Source: Gammaproteobacteria bacterium (GTDB lineage: Bacteria; Pseudomonadota; Gammaproteobacteria; Eutrophobiales; Eutrophobiaceae). From it: 64,000 nucleotides of DNA. Shown in pieces: positions 24,851-33,623 of the stretch (the stretch's first letter is position 1; each line of letters starts with the position of its first letter). A program made the position numbers and the translations under genes. The DNA is taken from the NCBI GenBank assembly GCA_016179185.1, contig JACORW010000018.1:20671-84670 (forward strand), given 5' to 3'. The notes beneath the pieces were generated by a model, which ran no database searches, was not told where the DNA came from, and was given only the letters and a program-made list of their open reading frames with translations.

Positions 24851-25036
24851 AGCCGGATTTCGCGCGCAGGCGCAGGGTAAGGCGCGCCAGGGGTGTCCCT
24901 GCCGACGCACGGGTTTCTTGAGCACCGGTGGTCGTCGTTCCCGCCGGCCGGGAAGAGAACCTCCCGATCGGCGTGCAGATCGCCGCGCAACCCAGGCAGG
25001 AGCATGTGGCCCTGGCCGCACCGGAGAAATCGCGGA

Positions 25037-25654
25037 TCATTCCGGTTCTTTCACTTGACTCGTGCGACGCCCTCCCCAGAAGAAGCCCAGTACGACGAAT
25101 ACGACGATCACCGCAACGACCGCGATTCCGCCATAGGGACTCACGGCTTCCACGCGCTCGTGCAGTTCCTTGAGCAGGATGGCCCAGGCCACGCACGCCA
25201 TGTACGTACCGCCAAGGACGACCGCCATGTTGACCCAGGGACGCAGTCCCAGCAGGAAGCCGATCACCGAGCCGACGACGGGGCCGGTGCCCCAGAATGG
25301 AAACAGCACGATGAGAAATATTCCGGGGATGCCCCAGCGGTGGATCACGCGGCGCCGGGATTCCGCAGCACGATAGACTCGCTCCATGAATTCGCGCAGG
25401 GTCGCGGAAACCAGCAGCCGGCGCAGGGTAAATACGAACAGCGGGTAGACGAGCATCACAATAATGGTTTCGATAATGATGTTGGCGGAAAATACGAGGC
25501 CGTGGCCGTAGCCCAGCGAATAACCGTAGGACATCCCGGCCGCGCGACCGAACAGCACGTGTGCCGCGGTCATTCCGACCAGTGCCTGAAACGTCCCGGT
25601 GGCATGAAACCAGCTGATCGCAATCCCGGCACCGTACAGGAACCCGATCCCCAC
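25037..25654 (-). CDS. Small multidrug-export-family-like membrane protein
   Basis: An approximately 205-residue membrane protein with five or so hydrophobic segments. The block PGIFLIVLFPFWGTGPVVGSVIGFLLGLRP resembles the conserved centre of the small multidrug export protein family (PF06695), and a charged helix REFMERVYRAAESRRRVIHR precedes it. Function is unknown despite the family name. The nearest standard start is GTG 25654, but protein-like sequence (LTGLTQKLSSGKFATPEGHILL) continues upstream in frame right up to the CBS gene's TAG stop, so the true start may be a non-standard codon near 25720. It is last in the minus-strand molybdoenzyme operon. Confidence 0.65.
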   Translation of the reverse strand: MGIGFLYGAGIAISWFHATGTFQALVGMTAAHVLFGRAAGMSYGYSLGYGHGLVFSANIIIETIIVMLVYPLFVFTLRRLLVSATLREFMERVYRAAESRRRVIHRWGIPGIFLIVLFPFWGTGPVVGSVIGFLLGLRPWVNMAVVLGGTYMACVAWAILLKELHERVEAVSPYGGIAVVAVIVVFVVLGFFWGGRRTSQVKEPE

Positions 25655-25732
25655 GGCGGTCAGGAGGATGTGCCCTTCCGGCGTCGCAAACTTGCCGGAG
25701 CTCAGCTTCTGGGTAAGTCCTGTCAGAAACCC

Positions 25733-26161
25733 CTAGCCCGCGATATAGGATTCGAGTTGTTTGATCACGAATTCCTTTTCGGCCAGGATCGACTTGACCA
25801 GATCACCGATCGAAACAATGCCGATGATTCGTCCCGCGTCGCGGATCGGCAGATGTCGGATGCGCTTCTCCGTCATCAGCGCCATGGCAACGTCAATGCT
25901 GTGGTCCGGCCCCACGCAGTATACCTGCGCCGTCATGATGTCGCGCACCGGCGTGTCCTTCGAGGAACGTCCCTGCAGTATGACCTTGCGCGCGTAATCG
26001 CGCTCGGAAACGATGCCGGCGAGTTTGTCCCCGTCAATCACGGGCAAGGCGCCGACGCCCTTCTCGGCCATCAGCCTGATGGCGTCGAAGACCACGTCGT
26101 CCGGGCCGATGGACCAGACGTCATTCCCCTTGGACTCCAAGACCGTCTTCATCGTCGCCAT
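25733..26161 (-). CDS. Paired CBS-domain protein
   Basis: A 142-residue protein made of two CBS motifs (about 8-65 and 72-130) and a C-terminal EKEFVIKQLESYIAG tail, the usual layout of small stand-alone CBS proteins. These bind adenine nucleotides and sense energy state. Blocks seen are GVGALPVIDGDKLAGIVSERDYARK and RIRHLPIRDAGRIIGIVSIGDLV. GGGAGG lies 6 nt before ATG 26161. It follows the PadD-like membrane subunit on the same strand after 232 bp, and its stop codon is in frame with the next gene. Confidence 0.9.
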   Translation of the reverse strand: MATMKTVLESKGNDVWSIGPDDVVFDAIRLMAEKGVGALPVIDGDKLAGIVSERDYARKVILQGRSSKDTPVRDIMTAQVYCVGPDHSIDVAMALMTEKRIRHLPIRDAGRIIGIVSIGDLVKSILAEKEFVIKQLESYIAG

Positions 26162-26393
26162 GGTGGGCCTCCCGTTGGATGAAATGTCCCAAAGTTCAAT
26201 AATAGTCGCTGCGGCGACCACTGTATCGATCCGGCGGCACAACGTGTATGGCTCCCGGCGGGGGGAGCGCCCACGCCACTGGCGCAGGCGTGGACGTATC
26301 TCCTGTGGTCGGTCGCTGGATAGTGTCGCGCGCGGCTCAAACGAGCCGTAGAGCGTGATGAATGTCTGAAGGGCTGGGACGTCGGGTACGGGC

Positions 26394-27266
26394 TCAAGCC
26401 CGCCAGGGATCGCCGTCACGGCGAACAGGTTTCCGGAGTGTGGGTCTGCCGCGCTGTAATTTGCCGATGCCATAACCCTGTACCTGTGCGGCGCTGGTGA
26501 CGATGACGAATTTCAGGTACCAGCCGCCGATCAGGGCCAGTATGGCCGCGAGTTCCAGCAGCGCCGCGCGCCAGAACAGCGCCGCCACCAGCCCGATCAC
26601 GACCGGCAGGGCATTGCCGACGAGCAAGAACGGCACGCGCAATGACGCGATGCGATTCAATGTTGCGGCCGACGCCTGCGCCCGTTCCAGCGCGGCGCGA
26701 TAATGAAAAAAGGCCCAACTGCGCAATACCAGCGCAATGACAAGCGCATTCAGAAGGCTGGCAGTCGGCCCGCCGAAATAACCAAACAACAACATCAGCA
26801 GCGCGACACCTTCCGCGAGCCCGGTGCTGACGATCAGCGGCACGACGGCGGGCTCGCGCCACGCCGGTATGCCCCGGGACCCATGCAGAATGCGTCCCTG
26901 GCAGAACAGGAACAACGCGCCCAGCGCGCCGGCGACCATAAACAGCGCGCCATTGCCGATCCATATTGCGGCAAGCGTCAGCGGGAACAGGACCGTGGCC
27001 ACGGCAGCCTCGCGGCTCATCCAGGAAGTTTGCGGGTGGAAAAACACGTTCAGTGCCCGCCACGGCCGTCCAATCTCCAGCCAGACCAGCAGCAGTCCCA
27101 GTCCAACCAGCGCCAGCGCCGTAAGCCCGACGGGCAGGGAAGGAGACCGCCCCATTTCGGCCAGTGCTATCACGGCGAGCAGCGCGCCCCCCGCGCCCCC
27201 GAAGACAAAGTTGCCGGCCGCGCGCCAGTCCCAGTTGGTCTGCAGGTAGGAACCGAAGCGGATCAT
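26394..27266 (-). CDS. NrfD/PsrC/PadD-like membrane anchor subunit
   Basis: A 290-residue protein with about eight membrane helices, of the type that anchors CISM (complex iron-sulfur molybdoenzyme) complexes and passes electrons to or from quinone. Starting at ATG 27266, it overlaps the ferredoxin subunit's stop by 4 nt (ATGA). The charged GRPWRALNVFFHPQTSWMSRE loop after the second helix is typical of DmsC/PadD-like anchors. The last 15 residues (RKPVRRDGDPWRA) are basic and read through a repeat-like DNA segment related to one at about 24880-24920, so the natural C-terminus may have been replaced. Confidence 0.78.
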   Translation of the reverse strand: MIRFGSYLQTNWDWRAAGNFVFGGAGGALLAVIALAEMGRSPSLPVGLTALALVGLGLLLVWLEIGRPWRALNVFFHPQTSWMSREAAVATVLFPLTLAAIWIGNGALFMVAGALGALFLFCQGRILHGSRGIPAWREPAVVPLIVSTGLAEGVALLMLLFGYFGGPTASLLNALVIALVLRSWAFFHYRAALERAQASAATLNRIASLRVPFLLVGNALPVVIGLVAALFWRAALLELAAILALIGGWYLKFVIVTSAAQVQGYGIGKLQRGRPTLRKPVRRDGDPWRA

Positions 27267-27913
27267 GGCGCCTTGTTCCACAGGTAAAAGAAGCCGGGCT
27301 CCGTGCCCAGCTCCGCGTGCATCTGGAACCAGGTGTTCTCGGCCAGCAGCTCCGACACGTTACTGTGTTCGTCCTCGATATCGCCGAAATGCAGCGCATT
27401 GGCGATGCAGGAATTGACGCAGGCCGGCGTCGCATCTGGGTCCACGCCGGGTTTCAGGCCCTGTTCCAGCCCGGCATCCACGCGGTCGGAACAAAACGTG
27501 CACTTCTGCGCGACGCCGATGCGGCGCTCGTCGAAGCACTCCGCCTCGTTCTTCATCGGCTGATCGCCGTAGGCGAAGGAGGGTTTATCCACCTTGTAGC
27601 GCGCCTGGTACGGGCAGGCCACAGCGCAGTAGGCGCAGCCGATGCAGAGATCATAATCAATGGTGACGATGCCGTCGGCGCGCTGGCCGGTGGCCGTGCT
27701 CGGGCAGACGTGCATGCACGGCGGATCCGAGCAATGCTGGCATCCCACCGGCATGAAGAACCGGCTCACCTCCGGGTAATCGCCCACTTCCACGTCCAGC
27801 ACCTTGCGCCATTGCACGCCGGGCGGCGTCGCGTTGGTGAGCTTGCAGGCGGCCGTGCAGGTCTGGCAACCGACGCAGCGGTTCAGATCGGCGATCATCA
27901 CGTAGCGCGTCAT
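27263..27913 (-). CDS. Four-cluster [4Fe-4S] ferredoxin subunit of a molybdoenzyme (PadC/DmsB-like)
   Basis: A 216-residue electron-transfer subunit. The cysteine motifs for four clusters can be read: CVGCQTCTAAC, CQHCSDPPCMHVCP, CIGCAYCAVACPY and the pair CTFCSDR ... CVNSC. This is the standard DmsB/PsrB/NrfC arrangement. It overlaps the catalytic subunit upstream (ATGA) and the membrane anchor downstream (ATGA), so the three form one transcriptional and translational unit. There is no Tat signal, and the catalytic subunit also lacks one, so the complex probably faces the cytoplasm, as proposed for PadBCD. Confidence 0.92.
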   Translation of the reverse strand: MTRYVMIADLNRCVGCQTCTAACKLTNATPPGVQWRKVLDVEVGDYPEVSRFFMPVGCQHCSDPPCMHVCPSTATGQRADGIVTIDYDLCIGCAYCAVACPYQARYKVDKPSFAYGDQPMKNEAECFDERRIGVAQKCTFCSDRVDAGLEQGLKPGVDPDATPACVNSCIANALHFGDIEDEHSNVSELLAENTWFQMHAELGTEPGFFYLWNKAP

Positions 27914-30654
27914 GCTGCCTCCGCGATGCGCCGCACGCTGACCTTGGTGGCTTCTATGCTGGAGCCGGACGCGTCGAGGAAATCCGGATGCATGGGTACG
28001 AGATCACTGAGACCCGGCACATCGAGGTCCTTGGCGAACGGCGTCTTCCAGTGGCCAAACTGCGCCACCATGACGATCACGTCCGGCCGTACACCGCCGC
28101 GCAACCGGGCGCGGCCGCGGGTCCTGCCCACGGGCGAGGCGACTTCAATCCGATCGCCTTCGCCGATGCCCAGCTCCCGCGCCGCTTTTGCGTTGATCAG
28201 TATGCCGTCATGGCCGGCGACATTGCTGGCCACTTCGTTGATCATCTGGATGCCCACGTTCCCGCCCCAGGCATACTGCATGCTGCGCGCGCCCAGCAGC
28301 CAGAACGGCAGGTCCTTTGCCTTCACCTGATAATTCTTTTCCAGCAGCGCATCCCAGAGCTGATTGAGATCCTTCCACTCCGGCATGGCCTCGTACTCCC
28401 GCAATTGCCGCTCCCACCAGTCCACCCCGGTCTCGTGGAGGCGATTGGCGAGCTGCCTGCCGACCCGCAGAATGCGTTCCTGGTATGGCAATTCGAAGCG
28501 CAGCCCCAGCTCCTCCAGTTTCGGATACAGGTACCAGTTGACGGACGAGAACGGGCGGATCTGGAAACCGTGTTCACGGAACCAGCCCAGCCCGTGCACG
28601 TCCCTGCCGCCGGTCAGGTCCGCGCTGGCCGCCATGCAGACGCGGTCCCAGATCACGTCCGGATCGTGCACCTGCGCTTCATCCACGGAATAGTCATACC
28701 CCGGCGTCTTCAGCGGGATGCCGCAGGCGCCGACATTGATCATCTGGTTGTACTCTTTCAGGATGCCGATGCGGCGCGCGAGCTCATTGCAAATCCAGGA
28801 GAAATCCCGCGCGTCACCCTGGGGCGGCACCACGCGCTGGCGCAGCGCCCAGCCTTCCGCCTCCCACTGCTGTTCGAAGTAGTGTGTCCCGCCGATGCGG
28901 ATCAGCTGATCGCTTTCGAGATCCATCGCCTCCGGCAGGATCAGATCGGCAAAGTGATTTGTTTCATCCAGGGTGTAGCCGAAGGCGACCATGAACGGGA
29001 ATTCCGCCATGGTTTGACCCAGGCGGCTCGTTTCCGAGAACGAAATGGACGGATTGCACTTGTACACGAACCAGACATCGGGCGGCTTCGGCTTGGGCCA
29101 GGTGCAGGCGGCGCGGCCCTGCATGCGCATCCAGGTGAGGGTGGACGCGCCCAGGAACGGCGCGTAAAAACCGCTGCCGACCAGCGGCGTCAGCATCTTG
29201 TAGGCATGGCGCATCTCGCGCTGTTCTTTCCATGCGCCTTTTTCGGTGGGATTGAGCGGGAAGTGCATGAAACCATCGGGGCCGGCGGAAACACTGGCCA
29301 TCCGATCCCAGTCCGGGCCCACAATCAATGATGTGGCGCCCAGCAGGCCGCCCGGCACTTCCAGCGCGCCGACCAGGATCTGCATCACGGTTCGCGCCCA
29401 CACGCATTCATAGGCACCCCAGCCGTTGTTCACGGATTTGCCCAGCACCACCGCCACCGGCCGGAGCGGCAGCGTGCGGCCTTGCACGGTGGAGGTGGCG
29501 CCAATCTTTGCCGCGGCCAGGAATTCATTGGCGATGCGGCGGATGGTGGCGGCAGACACGTCGGAGATGGGTGCGGCCCATTCCGGGGTGCAGCGCGCAA
29601 CGTGGTGTTTCAGCAATTCATGGGCCGTGCGCGCCTCCACGTTGCGATGTTCCCAGCGCTGATCGTCGGCGCCCACCTCGATGGCGGCCTCGACCCGCTG
29701 TTTTCCCTCCAGCGCGGGGTCCGTCCCCGGCGTATCGAAGGGCACGGCACGGTTCGATCGCAGATCCCACAGCAGCGGTTTCCGCGTGGCCGGATCGCGC
29801 AGGTAATAGCCATTGGGGCCCACGAGATAGGGTGTAGCCGTGCGCTGCTTGAGGAACGGCACATCCAGTTCCGTGATCGGGTGTTCGTGCACCAGCACGT
29901 GGATCATCGCGAACAGCACGGCGCCATCGGTCTTGGGTCTGATCGGCACCCATTCCGAGGCCTTGGCGCCGGTCACCGACAGGTGCGGCTCGAACTGGAT
30001 GCGCTTCCAGCCCCGCGCCCGGGCATCGGCCTGGCGGTAGACAGCGGTGACACCGCCGGAGGCGTCAATGTTGTTGCCGAAGGAAATGACATATTCGCAG
30101 CGCGGCGTGTCCGGCAGCACCGTGAACGCGCGGTGCCACAGTTCCCCGAAAATATGCTCGGAGTGGTAGCACTTCACCGTGCCGCCGGCACCGAGGCTCA
30201 GGTCCATGGGGCCCCAGGCACCGAGAAACGCGCCCAGCGTGCCGGCATAGAACATCGGCGTACCGGCGCCGCCGGTGGTGAACGCGAAACGCGGGTCGCC
30301 GTTCTGGTCCATGAGGCCGGTTTCGCGGATGTGGCGGAGCTTGCCGGCGACCAGGTCCAGCGCCTCGTCCCAGGAGATTTCCTGCCAGCCCGGGTCTTCA
30401 TCGCGGCCCTTCCTGGGATTGGTGCGCCGCAAGGGCTTCAACAAGCGGTTCGGGTTATAGAGCTTCTGCACCAGTCCGTAGGGTTTGACGCACACCTTGC
30501 CCTCGGCGGGGTGATAGCCCTTGGCGTTGAAATTGGGCTCCACTTTCGTGGCGACGCCGTTTTGCACCTCGACCATCAGCAGGTCGGGGCCGTTTACGCA
30601 CTGGTAACAGAACGTGGAAACCTTTTTTATCTCGGGCTTGGTCTGGGCGTGCAT
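27910..30654 (-). CDS. PadB-like molybdopterin oxidoreductase, catalytic subunit
   Basis: A 914-residue DMSO-reductase-family enzyme. It starts with a modified iron-sulfur motif, Cys16-x2-Cys19-x3-Pro23, followed by Cys55 (GKVCVKPYG), then YNPNRLLKPLRRTNP. The cofactor domains include FTTGGAGTP, ISFGNNIDASGG, VVLGKSVNNGWG and DLILPEAMDLES. The overall sequence reminds me of the large subunit of phenylacetyl-CoA:acceptor oxidoreductase, which oxidises phenylacetyl-CoA to phenylglyoxylate. That is recall, not a search. ATG 30654 is used because GAGAGGG lies 8 nt upstream. Its partners follow with 4-nt overlaps. The third cluster cysteine is replaced by proline, so the FS0 cluster may be absent or altered. 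Confidence 0.8.
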   Translation of the reverse strand: MHAQTKPEIKKVSTFCYQCVNGPDLLMVEVQNGVATKVEPNFNAKGYHPAEGKVCVKPYGLVQKLYNPNRLLKPLRRTNPRKGRDEDPGWQEISWDEALDLVAGKLRHIRETGLMDQNGDPRFAFTTGGAGTPMFYAGTLGAFLGAWGPMDLSLGAGGTVKCYHSEHIFGELWHRAFTVLPDTPRCEYVISFGNNIDASGGVTAVYRQADARARGWKRIQFEPHLSVTGAKASEWVPIRPKTDGAVLFAMIHVLVHEHPITELDVPFLKQRTATPYLVGPNGYYLRDPATRKPLLWDLRSNRAVPFDTPGTDPALEGKQRVEAAIEVGADDQRWEHRNVEARTAHELLKHHVARCTPEWAAPISDVSAATIRRIANEFLAAAKIGATSTVQGRTLPLRPVAVVLGKSVNNGWGAYECVWARTVMQILVGALEVPGGLLGATSLIVGPDWDRMASVSAGPDGFMHFPLNPTEKGAWKEQREMRHAYKMLTPLVGSGFYAPFLGASTLTWMRMQGRAACTWPKPKPPDVWFVYKCNPSISFSETSRLGQTMAEFPFMVAFGYTLDETNHFADLILPEAMDLESDQLIRIGGTHYFEQQWEAEGWALRQRVVPPQGDARDFSWICNELARRIGILKEYNQMINVGACGIPLKTPGYDYSVDEAQVHDPDVIWDRVCMAASADLTGGRDVHGLGWFREHGFQIRPFSSVNWYLYPKLEELGLRFELPYQERILRVGRQLANRLHETGVDWWERQLREYEAMPEWKDLNQLWDALLEKNYQVKAKDLPFWLLGARSMQYAWGGNVGIQMINEVASNVAGHDGILINAKAARELGIGEGDRIEVASPVGRTRGRARLRGGVRPDVIVMVAQFGHWKTPFAKDLDVPGLSDLVPMHPDFLDASGSSIEATKVSVRRIAEAA

Positions 30655-30801
30655 GCGGGCGACCCTCTCTGCAAACATTTTGATCTCGTGCTTGGATTAC
30701 AGTCTCAATCCACGGGGATGTCCACCGCGGAAGGGCCAGTCCCGTTACCCGACAACCGGGGTATATCTATCTGTGGCATGAGCGCAACAAGTTGTAAACT
30801 A

Positions 30802-30842
30802 TTTGCACGTCAAGTTTGAAGCGAATAATATTGACGTGTAAA
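30802..30842. promoter_or_regulatory. Inverted repeat before the TonB receptor
   Basis: TTTGCACGTCAA (30802-30813) and TTGACGTGTAAA (30831-30842) are complementary at 11 of 12 positions, with centres 29 bp apart. They lie in an A+T-rich stretch between the divergent molybdoenzyme operon and the receptor gene, a good site for a shared regulator. Confidence 0.5.
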
Positions 30843-30932
30843 TTTTGCGCGGAAGATTGATAAAAAGTCCAGTAACTTTCAATCCCACAAAAGCGGCGTT
30901 GAATCCATCAAGACTTTGGGGGGTACAGCACC

Positions 30933-33446
30933 ATGAAATCGCCGACCCAGCGCGCGTCCGCGCGCTCGTATAACTTGCAGGTCACACGACTGCTGCCGGC
31001 AGTCCTGCTGGCAGGACTCAGCGCCGGGGCATGGGCGCAGGGTGTGCTCGAAGAGGTGATCGTCACCGCCCAGAAGCGCGAGCAATCGGTCCAGGACGTC
31101 GGTATCTCCATCTCGTCGTTCTCCGGCGACCAGATGGAAGCGCTGGGGGTAACGCAGAGCATAGATGTGGCCAGCATGAGCCCGGGCGTGCATATCGGCG
31201 GTTCCATCGCGGGCCAGACCTCGTTGTTCACGATCCGCGGTGTCACCCAGAACGATTTCACGGACTCGGTGGAATCCCCGGTCGCGGTGTACGTGGACGA
31301 GGGTTACATCGCGATGGCGCAGGGGCAGGGCTTTGCGACGTTTGATATCGACCGCGTCGAGATTGCCAAGGGCCCGCAATCCACGCTGTTCGGCCGCAAC
31401 GCCACCGGTGGCGTCATTCATTACATCACCCGCAAGCCCACCCGCGAGGTGGAGATGCGGGCCAACGTCGGCTACGGGTCCTTCGACAACGTCACCGCCG
31501 AGGGCGCCTTGGGCGGCCCCCTCGGGGAGACGCTGTCGGGCCGCATCTCGGCGTATTACAACAATTTCGACGAGATCCTGGACAACAACTACACGGCGGC
31601 GGATGCGCCGATCCATCCCGGCACCGGCCTGCCCATGGCCGGCAGCCCGAATGGCGGGCAGGACATGTGGAACGATGACAGCCTTGGGCTCCGGGCCCAA
31701 TTGCTGTTCGAGCCGAACGACGACGTGGACCTTCTGGTCATGGGGAATTACGCGAAGACGGACGTCTCCTCCGGCCCCTACCAGTCGAGCCCGAGCGTTC
31801 CGGTGTTCGATTCCGCCGGCAGGCTGGTGAACACAATCAAGGCCGATCCCGGCCAGAATTGCGAGGCCATCACGCTGGGGGTCGCCGGTTGCACGGCCAT
31901 TCCGTTCGTGGACGGCGAGGGCGCCGGACTCCCCGGCTTCCTGGTGCTGGGTCCGGCAGGGGTGGAGGATGGTTTGCGCCCGGTGCCCGGCGGGGACTTT
32001 TTCGGTTATATCGATGAGGATGGGGCCGATCATGACACCCTCACCGATTTCGGTTATCGGGATCTGAACGAGTTCGAGAGCTGGGGCGTGACGGGCAAGT
32101 TCACCTGGGACCTGCATTTCGCGACACTGACCGCCGTGTCCGATTACAAGCAATTCGACAAGCTGGTAATCATGGACGTGGATGCAGCCCCGGTTCCCCA
32201 GTCCCTGTTCCAGTCGGATGCGGAAACCGATCAGTTTTCCCAGGAAGTGCGCCTCAATGGCGAGCTGGATCGGGCGCGCTGGGTGGCAGGATTCTATTAC
32301 CTGTGGATCGACAACAAGACCTTCAATGGCCTGGCGTTGCCGGCGAACTCGCCGCTGTTCGGGGTGGCATTTGCGCTCCCGGACGGCACGCTGGGGGTCG
32401 TCCCCTTTGCCGGACTGGACGCGAACAACGACATCCGCCTCAAGACCAATTCCTACTCGCTGTTCGGTCAGGTGGAATATGACCTGACCGATCAGTTCAT
32501 GTTGACCCTGGGGTTGCGCGGCATCCAGGAGGAAAAGGACTACGACCTGAGCTCACCGGTGTTCGTGAACACCGACGACCGCGTCGTTGACGACTCGATA
32601 TTCGCGTTCCCGTTGCCGATTGACAGCCTGGGCAACATCGCCTTCGAGGACAGCAGCGGCAAGACACTGTGGGCCGGCAAGATCCAGCTCGACTGGAAGC
32701 CCAATGACGATGTGCTGCTCTATTTCGGCATCAACCGCGGCGTGAAGGCCGGCAGCTTCAACGGCCAGTTGCAGGACGGTTCACCGCGCCTGGATCCGGA
32801 CGAGATCGGCTACAAGGAGGAGGTGCTGACCAATTACGAAGGCGGCGTGAAGTGGACGCTGTTCGGCGGCCTGGCGCGGCTGAATGGCAGCATCTACTAC
32901 TACGACTACAACGACTACCAGGCGTTCGTGTTCGTGCAATCCTCCGGCACCGTGTCCAACAACGACGGCAGCACCATCGGCACCGAATGGGAGCTGATCG
33001 CCCAGCCGGCGGAAGGTTGGGATCTGATGCTGAGCGTCGCCTACTTCGACGCCGAGGTCGAAGATCTGGCGCTTGCGCCGGATCTGCTGGTGGACGTGGA
33101 GCCCAGCTTCGCGCCGCCGCTGCAGTTTGCCGGCCTCGCGCGCTACGAGTGGCCGGCGTTCGGCGGCAAGATGGCGGTGCAGGGCGATTTCAATTACTCG
33201 GACCGCTTCTATTACAACATCCGCAACTTCGATTCACAGAAATATGACGAATACGTGGTGGGCAATTTCCGCGTCAGCTACACGACGGCGGATGAACACT
33301 GGACGCTGGCGGCGTTCGTCAACAATGTGGCGGATGAGCGCTACGGCGTCATCGGGTTTGATCTGGCGACGCTGTGCGGTTGCAACGAAGACTACTACGG
33401 CAAGCCGCGCTGGTGGGGCCTGAGCGTGAATTACAGTTTCCAGTAA
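30933..33446 (+). CDS. TonB-dependent outer-membrane receptor
   Basis: An 837-residue receptor. A signal peptide ends near AWA-QG, and the TonB box region is EEVIVTAQKREQSVQDV. The plug domain includes FTIRGVTQNDF, PVAVYVDEGYI and RVEIAKGPQSTLFGRNATGGVIHYITRKP, and the rest is a 22-strand barrel ending WWGLSVNYSFQ. This iron-complex-outer-receptor-like group often imports hydrophobic carbon sources rather than siderophores. It is divergent from the PadB-like operon and close to the CoA pathway genes, so it may bring in their substrate. GGGGGGT lies before ATG 30933, and a strong terminator follows. Confidence 0.92.
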   Translation: MKSPTQRASARSYNLQVTRLLPAVLLAGLSAGAWAQGVLEEVIVTAQKREQSVQDVGISISSFSGDQMEALGVTQSIDVASMSPGVHIGGSIAGQTSLFTIRGVTQNDFTDSVESPVAVYVDEGYIAMAQGQGFATFDIDRVEIAKGPQSTLFGRNATGGVIHYITRKPTREVEMRANVGYGSFDNVTAEGALGGPLGETLSGRISAYYNNFDEILDNNYTAADAPIHPGTGLPMAGSPNGGQDMWNDDSLGLRAQLLFEPNDDVDLLVMGNYAKTDVSSGPYQSSPSVPVFDSAGRLVNTIKADPGQNCEAITLGVAGCTAIPFVDGEGAGLPGFLVLGPAGVEDGLRPVPGGDFFGYIDEDGADHDTLTDFGYRDLNEFESWGVTGKFTWDLHFATLTAVSDYKQFDKLVIMDVDAAPVPQSLFQSDAETDQFSQEVRLNGELDRARWVAGFYYLWIDNKTFNGLALPANSPLFGVAFALPDGTLGVVPFAGLDANNDIRLKTNSYSLFGQVEYDLTDQFMLTLGLRGIQEEKDYDLSSPVFVNTDDRVVDDSIFAFPLPIDSLGNIAFEDSSGKTLWAGKIQLDWKPNDDVLLYFGINRGVKAGSFNGQLQDGSPRLDPDEIGYKEEVLTNYEGGVKWTLFGGLARLNGSIYYYDYNDYQAFVFVQSSGTVSNNDGSTIGTEWELIAQPAEGWDLMLSVAYFDAEVEDLALAPDLLVDVEPSFAPPLQFAGLARYEWPAFGGKMAVQGDFNYSDRFYYNIRNFDSQKYDEYVVGNFRVSYTTADEHWTLAAFVNNVADERYGVIGFDLATLCGCNEDYYGKPRWWGLSVNYSFQ

Positions 33447-33465
33447 TCCGGCTCCGGTAAGACAG

Positions 33466-33500
33466 CGGCACTGCCCGGGATTCCGGGCAGTGCCGTTTTC
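33466..33500 (+). terminator. Rho-independent terminator of the TonB receptor gene
   Basis: CGGCACTGCCCGG (33466-33478) is perfectly complementary to CCGGGCAGTGCCG (33483-33495) with a GATT loop, followed by TTTTC. It starts 20 bp after the stop codon. Confidence 0.92.
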
Positions 33501-33623
33501 ATTGACAGGTCAGCCCTTGAGGCCCGGCGCGAACACCACCTCCAGGTCATGGCTCGGTGCGAATCAGAACGATGGCGGCGACCATGGCGTCATTCCTCCC
33601 GGAAATCGCCGCCGGCAGTCCGG

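Noticed and set aside
24893..26182. A 429-codon plus-strand frame
   Set aside because: It is antisense to the CBS and membrane-protein genes and is rich in Asp/His/Gln, which is a shadow pattern.
33466..33500. A possible attC-like or repeat element
   Set aside because: The perfect stem, short loop and T-tract 20 bp after a stop codon fit an ordinary terminator.
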